The position numbers and the translations under genes were made by a program. This document shows positions 26,846 to 35,832 of a DNA stretch of 44,598 nt, in pieces (the stretch's first letter is position 1; every line of letters begins with the position of its first letter). Source of the stretch: Polyangiaceae bacterium. GTDB lineage: Bacteria; Myxococcota_A; Polyangia; Polyangiales; Polyangiaceae. Under the pieces are notes generated by a model that searched no databases, was not told the origin of the DNA, and was given only the letters and a program-made list of their open reading frames with translations. Location: positions 1 through 44,598 of the forward strand of contig JAICQO010000056.1 of the NCBI GenBank assembly GCA_025937835.1. Direction: 5' to 3'.

Positions 26846-27625
26846 TCAGTCAGTGAGCGAGGGGAGGCGTCCGGTCGCGTGGAGGGCGAAGAGGTCCATG
26901 CTCCAGGCGACGGCGCAGTGGACGAGCACGCCGCCGTAGATCGAGCCGGTGCGGAGCGAGATGGTGCCGAGCGCCACGCCGGCGAGAACAGAGCCCAGGC
27001 ACTCGGCGAGCGGCTTGCCGAAGTGGATCATCGCGTACGGCACGATCATCACGAACAGCGATAGCGAGCCGATGTAGCGCGCAAGCGAGAAAATCAAGAA
27101 GCCGCGGAAGAAGAACTCGAGCATCAGGAATTGGAAGGCGTATGCGGCCTCCCAGAGCAGGAGTGCCGTCACGGAGTCCCCTGCGCCGGCGTACTTGGGG
27201 TAGGTGCGCAGGAAGGACTCGGTGGTCGACGCGAGGTAGGCCATCGGCAACACGGCGGCGACCATCCCGAGGTAAAGCAGCCATACCTTCGGCTCGCGCA
27301 CGAAGCGCAGCCCGAAATCGCGGAGCCTCTGCTTCAGCACGAAGTGGATGCAGAGCGCGGGCAGCAAGCCGTAGTTCACGAGCTTGAACGCAGCCCAGTA
27401 GAGGTGCGGATGTAGATCCGGATACGGCAGGTGGCTCGTGGCATCGACCAGCCAGCGAGCCTTCACGAACCAGTGCGTTTGCCCGAAGTAGCGCGGCAAG
27501 ATCAGCGCGAGCGCGGCCGTCACCAAGATCGCAGCGGCTTTGGCGCTCGGGAGCGACTCGGTGCGGTACTGCTCGTCAATCGCCCGGAGCTGCGCGAGGA
27601 GCCAGCGAATCAATCGGTTGTTCAA
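26846..27625 (-). CDS. CPBP (CAAX protease-like) intramembrane protease family protein
   Basis: 259 residues with about seven membrane helices. Family motifs are recognisable: motif 1 reads MLEFFFRGFL (E170, R174), motif 2 PYAMIHFGKP (H201), motif 3 VLVHCAVAWSMD (H236, D244). The usual motif 1 is EExxxR; here the first glutamate position is leucine (L169), so activity is uncertain. Related bacterial proteins cleave or sort membrane-associated substrates. Start is TTG at 27625, inside the end of the HTTM gene (50-base overlap); TTG 27613 is an alternative. Last gene of the four-gene overlapping membrane operon. Confidence 0.8.
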   Translation of the reverse strand: MNNRLIRWLLAQLRAIDEQYRTESLPSAKAAAILVTAALALILPRYFGQTHWFVKARWLVDATSHLPYPDLHPHLYWAAFKLVNYGLLPALCIHFVLKQRLRDFGLRFVREPKVWLLYLGMVAAVLPMAYLASTTESFLRTYPKYAGAGDSVTALLLWEAAYAFQFLMLEFFFRGFLIFSLARYIGSLSLFVMIVPYAMIHFGKPLAECLGSVLAGVALGTISLRTGSIYGGVLVHCAVAWSMDLFALHATGRLPSLTD

Positions 27626-28511
27626 GGCGGCGGATCATCCAGCGGAAGGGGCGGGTCGCGAGCCAGCGTTCGGCTCGGAAGAACGCCAAGTAAGGCACGG
27701 CCGACAGCGGGTAGGCAAAGGCGATCATCATCGTCACCAGCACCGACGCGTGAAAGCCCCAGGCGAAGACCGACCAGACCAGGGCCCAGCGCCCGCCGAG
27801 CAGCGCCGCGGGCGCCCCGAGCTCGACCAGCAGCGTGAGCCAGGCGAGCACGGTGAACAGCGCCGGCACCGACAAGAGCGCGACGCCGAGCGGCGAGTGC
27901 AAGCTGCCGAGCTCGATCTTGCGCAGGTTGTCGTAGGCGATCTGCGCCTCGAGCACCTCGCCGCTGAACCAGCCGTCGCCGCCGAGCCGCAGCTTGGCGA
28001 CGCCGGCCAGCACGTAGGTGACGACCGTGAGCAGGCCGAGCGTGCGCACCGCCCAGCCGTAGCGACCATGAGCCGAAGGTCGCGGCTTGCCGCGCGCGTC
28101 GAACGAGACCGCGTCGGCGGCGGCCGAAAACCCGAGGACCAGCGCGTGCAGGCACACCAGGTTCTCGGTGTGGAACTTCATGCCGAACGAGCTCCGGTAG
28201 CTCGTGAGCAACAAGAACGCGATCGCGAAGGCGGGGCCGCTGACGCGGAAACGAAAACCCAGGCTGAACGCCACCCCGAGCAACAGCGTCGCGGCCGTGA
28301 ACGCGAACAGCAGAACGCGCGGGAGCGGCTCGGGCATCCAGAACAGCGGACCTACGGGGTCGAACTCGTGCGCCGAAAAGCGCGACAGGCTGGTGAAGCT
28401 CGTGAAGCGCACGGCGAGGTAGAGCGTCGCGAACGCGCCGATCAACAGCCGGAGCACGCCGAGGCGCTCCGCGGGTATCGCGGCGTAAAACCGCCGGTCG
28501 AGAGCGTTCAC
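27576..28511 (-). CDS. HTTM-domain (vitamin K carboxylase-like) membrane protein
   Basis: 311-residue integral membrane protein of the HTTM family, whose membrane domain is related to vitamin K-dependent gamma-glutamyl carboxylase. Signature features: LGVLRLLIGAFATLYLAVRF near the N-terminus, SSFGMKFHTENLVCLHALVL (108-127), and YVLAGVAKLRLGGDGWFSG (166-184). Start choice: GTG 28511 overlaps the upstream stop as GTGA; the frame is open 15 bases further. The C-terminal 50 bases overlap the CPBP gene. HTTM proteins are poorly characterised in bacteria, and no carboxylated substrate is evident here. Confidence 0.85.
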   Translation of the reverse strand: MNALDRRFYAAIPAERLGVLRLLIGAFATLYLAVRFTSFTSLSRFSAHEFDPVGPLFWMPEPLPRVLLFAFTAATLLLGVAFSLGFRFRVSGPAFAIAFLLLTSYRSSFGMKFHTENLVCLHALVLGFSAAADAVSFDARGKPRPSAHGRYGWAVRTLGLLTVVTYVLAGVAKLRLGGDGWFSGEVLEAQIAYDNLRKIELGSLHSPLGVALLSVPALFTVLAWLTLLVELGAPAALLGGRWALVWSVFAWGFHASVLVTMMIAFAYPLSAVPYLAFFRAERWLATRPFRWMIRRLEQPIDSLAPRAAPGD

Positions 28512-28942
28512 GGCGGCACCGGGCAAGTGTGGTGCACCGTGCGCGACACAGGCTCGGGACCGCGCGTGAAGTAACCCACGGGATCGAAGGTCGCGCTGAC
28601 GAGCGCAATCTCTCTCGCTCTTCCGTGGGCGGCGGGCGACCAGCGCGACGCGATTCGTTCGCAGAGCGCTTGCATGGCTTCAGGGCCCGCGCGAACCGCG
28701 CGCTTCACCGTGGCCGCGGCTTGCATCACCTCCTGATTCGCGACGAGCTCCGGCGACACGCGCAAGCGCTCACCCCGTGCGTCGACGGCTTCGGCAAAGT
28801 GCAAGGTCGGGCGCCCGCGGGGCCGAGCGAACATCGGGTACGTGGACAGCGGGTACGAGTCCCAGCGCGGGTCACCGAAGCCCGGGGCTGCCACGAGCAG
28901 CGTGAGGCCGAGCCCGAAACCGTACGCCCAGACCCGCGACAT
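28508..28942 (-). CDS. Small membrane-anchored protein of the HTTM operon
   Basis: 144 residues from ATG 28942, whose A is shared with the stop of the upstream gene (TGATG); a longer frame to 29380 is a shadow of that gene. An N-terminal hydrophobic segment (YGFGLGLTLLVAAPGF) anchors or exports the protein. The rest is soluble with the motif DSYPLSTYPMFARPRGRPTL. I do not recognise a named family, but the STYPMF segment and position suggest a dedicated partner of the HTTM protein. Coupled at both ends: TGATG upstream, GTGA downstream. Confidence 0.75.
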   Translation of the reverse strand: MSRVWAYGFGLGLTLLVAAPGFGDPRWDSYPLSTYPMFARPRGRPTLHFAEAVDARGERLRVSPELVANQEVMQAAATVKRAVRAGPEAMQALCERIASRWSPAAHGRAREIALVSATFDPVGYFTRGPEPVSRTVHHTCPVPP

Positions 28943-31188
28943 CACAGCCCCAGCAGTCTTCCACCGTGCCCGAGCGCGGCCATGGCGTGCTGCACGTAGT
29001 CCACGCGCACGGCGGGCGTCGAGGCGCTCTCGGAGAAGCCGCCGATCACGCTCAGATCCGCGCAGGTGCTGCAGGCGCGCGCGTCCCATTGCTGGCGCGA
29101 CACGAAGCCCAGGGTGCGCGCGAGCAATCGAAGCTCGGAGGAGACGTCCATCCCCCGCGCTTTCTTGACCGAAATCGCCGCCGACAGCGCCTCGGCGAAG
29201 CCGGCCGCGGGCGTGACGTGAAGCGGGAACAAGTGCCCGAGCCCGTAGCCACCGGCGTTGGCCGGAATGCGCGTTCCGGGCTCGAAGATGAACCGCTCCT
29301 TGAAGGCCACGTAATCGAGGCAAAATCGCTCGTAGCCGTCGTGGCGGTGCGCGGCGAGCGCGGCGCGGGCTGCCAGGCAATGCCAGTTCTCTTCCAGGTA
29401 GAAAAGGCTGCGCAGCGCCCTCGGCCAGTGGCGCGCGGCGTAGTGATCCATGGCCCGCGCGATGGCCGCGTCGAGCGCTGCCCGCGACGGCGCACCCGCG
29501 CGTGGCCGTGCAGCGAGCTCGCGCTCCAACAGGATCAAGCCCAATACGGCCTGGCCCGCGCCGAACAGGGACTCGCGTTCTCCCTCGGGAGCGCCTTCGG
29601 GCAGCGGGATTTCTTCGTAGAAGCTGCCGTCCGCGCGCTGCATGCGCAGCAGGAACCGGCCAAGGTCGTCCACGAGCGAGTCGGCCTCCTCGGAGTGCCC
29701 GCCGAATTCGGGCCGTTTGCGGCAGGTGAGCAGCGCCGCGAGCGGCAGCGCCGAGTGGCCGAGCTGCGCGCGATCTTCACGCACGCTGACCGCGCGAAAT
29801 CCGCGGCCGTCGCGCGAAAGGCGCGCCATCATCGCGAGCGCGCGTTCGGCGCTGTGCACGCCTGCGTCGGTGCCGAGCTCGCACAGCACCAGCGCGGCGC
29901 CGGCCTGGCGTGCGACGTTGCCGACGTCGGCTCCCGGCGGCTCCGTCGAAAACGGATCGATGGAATACGCGTAGGTGCCGTCGTCGGCCTGATGCTGAAC
30001 GATGTAGCGCTCGGCGGCCGCGATCGTCGTCGCCAGCGACTTGGAATCGAGCGCTCCGCGCGGCGACCGCAGCCGCTCGAGCCGCGAAAAGCCCTGGCGA
30101 TCGCCGGCGTAGCTCACGGTTTCGATGCGCTCGAGCGGCTCGCTGCCGCCGAGCGCGGCCTCGAGCTCGTCGAGCGAGCTGCCGAAGCGCGCATCCGGCA
30201 CCTTGGGGATCGGGCTGAAATGCGTGAACGCGCCGCGCGCCACGAGCTGCCACGGCGTCAGGCAGCGCGCGCCCCGACACACCCCGTCGAGCGCCGGTCG
30301 CAGCTCGAGCGCATCGAAGATCGGGTGCACGCGTCGGAGCGTCTGGTGCGCGGTCACCAGATCCGCCTGGATCCGAGCTACGCGGAACGGCGCCATCCGC
30401 AGCGCCTCCGAGAAACGCGCGGCGAGCCGCTCGGGGGTTGCGGCCTGGAGGCAACTCGAGATGCCCACCGCGTGATCGCGCACCAGGGTCACGAGCAGCG
30501 TGTACTCGCCGCTGGACACCGCGCCGCGGCAGGTGATCGGAGCTCCGCGTACGAAGGCCGGCGCTCCGAGCTGCCGGAGACGCAGAGGCATCGTGAAGTA
30601 TTCGGACGCGGTCTCCGCGAGCACACGCTCCACGCGTTCGCTGTCGTTTGCGCCGAAGGCCGGCAGCGGCGGCGCCGCGCGCGCCACGGCCCAGATGCCG
30701 ACCACGTACAGCAACGCCGTCAGCGCGGCACCGGCCCGAGCGCGCTTACCGAATGCTCTCGACAGGCGCGGTGAGCACAGCCCCCAAACGCCGATCGGCA
30801 GTGTGAACAGCGCGACCGAAGCCCAGACGGTGAACAGGCCCGCGCTCACGGCCGCTCCGATCCCCGCGTACAGCTCGCTCAGGTAAAAGGCCGAGGCTGC
30901 GGCGATCCAGGTGATGGCTGAAAGAAAGCCGAGCGACGCGATCGAAGCGGCTCGCAGGGCGAGCAGGACCCAGCGCGGGCGCCGGGAGAGGAAGGCCGCG
31001 AACACCGCGCCGTGCACGGCTGCGAGCGCGAAGCCCGCGACGGTCAGCCACGACGCCGCTTGCCAGGGCGCGACGGCGCCAAGGCCGCCGAAGGCCAAGC
31101 CGTGCACGAGGTGCAGAACCGCGCGGCCCGGACCGACGGGCGACGTCGCCGCGCCGGCGCGGGTCGGTGACTCGGGGTCGGTGGCCAT
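28942..31188 (-). CDS. Polytopic membrane protein with C-terminal alpha/alpha-toroid domain
   Basis: 748 residues. The first 170 or so contain four or five membrane helices. A middle domain (about 175-360) includes PITCRGAVSSGEYTLLVTLV and CRGARCLTPWQLVARGAF with paired cysteines. Residues 385-740 are helical repeats with terpene-cyclase/prenyltransferase-like motifs (ERYIVQHQADDGTYAYSID, LRMQRADGSFYEEI, YLEENWHCLAARAAL) typical of alpha/alpha toroids. The DxDD cyclase motif is not seen, so activity is unknown. CSTC near the end adds a possible metal site. First gene of the overlapping four-gene operon, divergent from the glycosyltransferase with 80 bases between. Confidence 0.7.
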   Translation of the reverse strand: MATDPESPTRAGAATSPVGPGRAVLHLVHGLAFGGLGAVAPWQAASWLTVAGFALAAVHGAVFAAFLSRRPRWVLLALRAASIASLGFLSAITWIAAASAFYLSELYAGIGAAVSAGLFTVWASVALFTLPIGVWGLCSPRLSRAFGKRARAGAALTALLYVVGIWAVARAAPPLPAFGANDSERVERVLAETASEYFTMPLRLRQLGAPAFVRGAPITCRGAVSSGEYTLLVTLVRDHAVGISSCLQAATPERLAARFSEALRMAPFRVARIQADLVTAHQTLRRVHPIFDALELRPALDGVCRGARCLTPWQLVARGAFTHFSPIPKVPDARFGSSLDELEAALGGSEPLERIETVSYAGDRQGFSRLERLRSPRGALDSKSLATTIAAAERYIVQHQADDGTYAYSIDPFSTEPPGADVGNVARQAGAALVLCELGTDAGVHSAERALAMMARLSRDGRGFRAVSVREDRAQLGHSALPLAALLTCRKRPEFGGHSEEADSLVDDLGRFLLRMQRADGSFYEEIPLPEGAPEGERESLFGAGQAVLGLILLERELAARPRAGAPSRAALDAAIARAMDHYAARHWPRALRSLFYLEENWHCLAARAALAAHRHDGYERFCLDYVAFKERFIFEPGTRIPANAGGYGLGHLFPLHVTPAAGFAEALSAAISVKKARGMDVSSELRLLARTLGFVSRQQWDARACSTCADLSVIGGFSESASTPAVRVDYVQHAMAALGHGGRLLGL

Positions 31189-31268
31189 CGGCGCCGAGTC
31201 TTCAGTCGGCCCGGAAAAAGCGCAAGCTGAACCTCCACCGAGAGCGTTGCTTTTGGCATGCTCCGGCC

Positions 31269-32396
<1,128 letters not shown>

Positions 32397-32510
32397 GCCC
32401 CGCGCACCTTTCTCGGTGCTCGGGGCGCCCCAGAAGAGCATCTACCTCGGCTGAGGAAATCGACCAGGACCGATGAAGGATTCGCCTCCGCCGAGCGAAT
32501 CCGGGTGGCC

Positions 32511-33569
32511 ATGAAACGGCACCTGTTCGTTCTGCTCTTTGGGCTCATCCTCACACTGGCGTCCGTACCCGTGCGGGCGGACACGGGCTTGCGGATAGGA
32601 CCGCACGCGGGCGTCGCGCTCGACGGGGACGCGGACGCGTATGCCGGATTGGGCCTACGGCTGACGGCCTCGAGCAGCCCGCTGACGATTCAGCCGACCT
32701 TTGCGTACGTCTTCGACGAAAACCGGACGCTCTATCACGTCGGCGGAAACGTCTTGTACGAGGTCCCGGTCGCGTTCCGTCTCAAGCCCTACTTCGGCGT
32801 CGGCGCCAACTTGAGCGCGTTCAAGTTGAATCGAGAGTCTGCAACGACGGACAGCCAAGGCTACCGTCTGGGTCTGAATCTGATCGCCGGAGCCCGGCTC
32901 CAACTGCCGTGGGTGTCACCGTTCGTCCAGATAACGAAAGGGGTGGGCGAGCTCGACGCCGTGGCCGTCGGCGGCGGCATCGAGCTGACCTTGAGCGAGA
33001 CGCAGGAAGCTCCAGCCGCGCCGAAGCCGCTGCGCTTTGCCGCCTCGCCTTACGTCGCAAACAACGTGGCCGGGGCCGTTCAGTCCGGCCGGCTCGGCCT
33101 CGGGCTGTCGCTCGCCTTATTCCCGTGGGCGCACTTCGGCTTCGAGCTCGACGGCCAACTCCACGGGCACTTCTTCCGCGACGAAGACGTCGCCGATCTC
33201 GTCTCCGAAGGCGTGGATCTCGACACCACGGCCGCCTTGCTCTCCGCAAGCGGGGTCGTCCGATATTGTGTCAGCGGCGCTTCGTACGGCACCTGGTGTC
33301 CCTACGCCACCGTCGGAGTTGGCGCCATTCACGCTTCCTTCAAAGGCATGGCGAGAGAGCCCGGTGCGACTTCGAGCTCGAAGACGCAGACGGACCCGGC
33401 GCTCACCGCTGGCGTCGGCATCACCCACGCCTTCGCCCGGTACATCGGTGTGCGCTTCGACGCGCGCTACTTCCATGCGCTGGTCGACGAGAGCTCGCGC
33501 GACGGCGGCTACTTCGAAGATTACGGCTTCCTACGCCTCGCCGCGGGCGTCACCGTCGGCTTCGACTAG
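32511..33569 (+). CDS. Outer-membrane protein with two barrel-like halves
   Basis: 352 residues from ATG 32511 (GTG 32505 adds two). Signal peptide KRHLFVLLFGLILTLASVP then VRA. The mature protein shows two successive strand-rich units, about 24-165 (ending GGGIELTLSE) and 178-352 (ending LAAGVTVGFD), split by a Pro/Ala linker; each looks like a small eight-strand barrel. Two cysteines (YCVSGASYGTWC) in the second half may bridge. Function unknown. It ends tail to tail with the LMF gene, the two stops sharing CTAG. Confidence 0.75.
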   Translation: MKRHLFVLLFGLILTLASVPVRADTGLRIGPHAGVALDGDADAYAGLGLRLTASSSPLTIQPTFAYVFDENRTLYHVGGNVLYEVPVAFRLKPYFGVGANLSAFKLNRESATTDSQGYRLGLNLIAGARLQLPWVSPFVQITKGVGELDAVAVGGGIELTLSETQEAPAAPKPLRFAASPYVANNVAGAVQSGRLGLGLSLALFPWAHFGFELDGQLHGHFFRDEDVADLVSEGVDLDTTAALLSASGVVRYCVSGASYGTWCPYATVGVGAIHASFKGMAREPGATSSSKTQTDPALTAGVGITHAFARYIGVRFDARYFHALVDESSRDGGYFEDYGFLRLAAGVTVGFD

Positions 33570-35125
33570 CGCAAACCTGCCAGCTGGAGATACCCGAGCA
33601 GCTCCGGATCATCGACGGCGATCGGGCGGAGCTTGGTACCGAGGAGCTCGCGGTGCCAGGTGCCCGGCTCACCCGCACGGGTGAATCGGTAGCGGTACTC
33701 GAGGATGCGTAGGTAACGCGGCGGGCGCTCGGGGAACGGGTCGTGAGCGAGCAGCGTCTTCACGCCGGCATCACCCTTCAGGAGCTTGTACACGAGGTTC
33801 AGCGCCCAGGGCTGGTCGAGCCGTCCCATGGCGAGGAACCAGAGCTGCCAATCGAGGCGGTAGTGGTAGGGCGAAACCAGGCAGGGAGGCCGCAGCGGAT
33901 CGCCCGGCTTGCAGGGAAATTCGTAGGCCAGCCAGCGCGCCGTCTCGTCGGGGACCTCGGCGGCGGTGCCCTCGAACACCAGCTCGCGCCGCTCTTCGCC
34001 CACGCTGCCGAACGCGCCGTAGGTGTTCACGAGCTGGAACGGGTCGAAGGAGCGGTTCATCGCCTGGCGGGGCGAGAGCAGGTTGACGATCGGGTTGATG
34101 CTGAGCAGCACGATCACCGCCGCTAGCGCGAAACCGATGCCACGCCAGACCTTGCCGGCGACTTGCAACGGGCGGGCTGGCAAGCGCCGCGTGACGAACG
34201 CGAACACGCCGTCGTCGAAGCAGGCGAGCGCCACTGCGATCGTGAGCCAATTCAGGAACGACAGGTTGCCGCTCAGGATCAACAGCACCTGGAACCCGAT
34301 GATGGCCGTACCGGCGATCAGCCGAGCACGCCGCGGTCCAAAAACGAAGAACGGCGCGACGAGCTCCACCGCGTGATTGACCAGCACACCGAGCCGATGG
34401 GTGAGCTCCGGCATTCGGTGCAGGATCGGGCTCAACGGATTGGGGTTCGGCTGAGTCTCGTAGTGGTAGTCGAGACACGTCAGCTCCAGCCAGCAGGGGT
34501 CGCCGCGGAGCTTGATCAGACCGGCGCCGAACATCACGCGGAACGTGAGCCAGCGAAACAGGACGAACATCAGCCGCGGGGGCTCGGCCGCGTTCGCAAA
34601 GCGGATAGCGGTCGGCGGAGCCAGAAAAATCGCCAGAAATCCGGCCTCGCAGAGCAGGCTCTCCCAACCGTAGCCGTAGAAGATCTGCCCCACGTGCACG
34701 AACGACAGATAGAGAACCCAGAGCGCCCCGAACCCGAGCGCGTTGCCGAAGCCGAGGCAGCCGAGCGCCGACAACACGAGGCCGATCGACGCGCACACGG
34801 AGAGCGCCGCGTCGCTGTCGCCGAACCAGAACAGGCTCGGCAGTCGCCAGAACGCAGCGCCGTTGGAGCCAAGACTGTCTCGAACGTGAGCCGTGAACGC
34901 CCGGACCGGCAAGAGCCCGTCCGAACCGAGCAACGGCGCGTGTTGCTCGACCAGGATCAGAAACGCGATGAAGTAGACGAACGACAGCGCGTGCAAGAGC
35001 ACGGTGCGCGTCCAGAAGTACTCGGGGCGTGGACGCAGGCGGCGCGCCTCGAGCTCGTCCTCGTCGGGCGCCTTGTCAGCCCGCGCGGCGTGGTCCAGAC
35101 TGGACGCCTTGGCGAGGGTTGACAT
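33566..35125 (-). CDS. Lipase maturation factor (LMF1) family membrane protein
   Basis: 519-residue polytopic membrane protein of the LMF family; in animals LMF1 is an ER chaperone for lipases, while bacterial roles are unproven. Signatures: VHVGQIFYGYGWESLLCEAG (143-162), FGAGLIKLRGDPCWLELTCL (199-218), then DYHYETQPNPNPLSPILHRM. A soluble C-terminal segment ends in FTRAGEPGTWHRELLG. Start is ATG 35125. TAAGAT lies about 10 bases upstream, so a short or absent leader is possible. The GxxKLR...W block also occurs in the HTTM protein 5 kb away. No lipase adjoins it, though a decayed SGNH esterase lies directly upstream. Confidence 0.87.
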   Translation of the reverse strand: MSTLAKASSLDHAARADKAPDEDELEARRLRPRPEYFWTRTVLLHALSFVYFIAFLILVEQHAPLLGSDGLLPVRAFTAHVRDSLGSNGAAFWRLPSLFWFGDSDAALSVCASIGLVLSALGCLGFGNALGFGALWVLYLSFVHVGQIFYGYGWESLLCEAGFLAIFLAPPTAIRFANAAEPPRLMFVLFRWLTFRVMFGAGLIKLRGDPCWLELTCLDYHYETQPNPNPLSPILHRMPELTHRLGVLVNHAVELVAPFFVFGPRRARLIAGTAIIGFQVLLILSGNLSFLNWLTIAVALACFDDGVFAFVTRRLPARPLQVAGKVWRGIGFALAAVIVLLSINPIVNLLSPRQAMNRSFDPFQLVNTYGAFGSVGEERRELVFEGTAAEVPDETARWLAYEFPCKPGDPLRPPCLVSPYHYRLDWQLWFLAMGRLDQPWALNLVYKLLKGDAGVKTLLAHDPFPERPPRYLRILEYRYRFTRAGEPGTWHRELLGTKLRPIAVDDPELLGYLQLAGLR

Positions 35126-35254
35126 GGGGTATCTTAAACACGGGACTATCGGCAGCAGGGCTTCGAAACGGGATTGGATCAGGCGCGTGCTGGCGCTGGG
35201 TGCGCTCGCGCAGCTCGCCTTCCCGACCGAGCAATGCCGCCTCTCGCAGCACGC

Positions 35255-35829
35255 CTAGCGGAGGTAGCCGGCGAGCGGCAGGCCCTGCTTGCGGATCGCG
35301 TCGGCCACACTTTGGCGATGCGAACCGCGCCGGAGCGCGAGAGGTGCGTGTGATCGTCGCAGAAGAACTCGCCGACGGGTCCGGTCGTTGACGCGCTCAC
35401 GTCGCCGCCCGGGATCGGGCAGAAGCCGAGCGACTGGTAGAGCGCGACGCTGTCCGCGTGCAGATCCAGCGCGGGGACGCCGTTGTTCTTCGCCGCCTCG
35501 AGCGTGGCAGGGACGAAGTCTCCACGGCTGCCGCGCGCCGTGCTGCCGTTACAGGCGATCATGCTGAGCGGCGCGACGAACACGGGCGTCGCGCCGCGCT
35601 CCTTCGCGGCCTCGGCCATCACGCCGTAAGACTCCTTGAACGCCTCGACCCCGACGTGGCGATCGCAGTCCGGGCTGCCGTCGTTGATGCCGAACTGGAT
35701 GAAGAGGTAGTCGCCCGGCTTCATGCCGCTCTTCGAGTCCAGCATGGCTTGCCAGCGCGCTTGCAAGCTGGGCTCGCCGTTGGCATCGCGCGCGAGGTAT
35801 TGCCTGAGTCCTACCGCCGCATCACGAAA
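35255..35829 (-). pseudogene. Decayed SGNH/GDSL (rhamnogalacturonan acetylesterase-like) gene
   Basis: The frame encodes KPGDYLFIQFGINDG (block III-like) and FFCDDHTHLSRSGAVRIAK (catalytic Asp and His), typical of SGNH acetylesterases. Two defects are visible. The N-terminal part with the GDS catalytic serine is absent: coding similarity begins directly after the kinase stop (35835-35833), in the same frame. Near 35300, after GAVRIAK, one base is missing; shifting frame restores VADAIRKQGLPLAGYLR and a stop at 35257-35255. Unless these are sequencing errors, the gene is inactive. The 130 bases to the LMF start hold no gene. Confidence 0.75.
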
Positions 35830-35832
35830 AGG

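Noticed and set aside
28943-29380. N-terminal extension of the small HTTM-operon protein
   Set aside because: It is antiparallel-frame shadow inside the toroid gene; the TGATG junction at 28942 gives a better start.
28942-31188. Squalene-hopene cyclase assignment for the toroid protein
   Set aside because: Repeat motifs are similar, but no DxDD catalytic motif is visible and the N-terminus is polytopic membrane.
35124-35258. Short plus-strand frame divergent from the LMF gene
   Set aside because: It overlaps the remnant esterase C-terminus on the other strand and has no recognisable features.
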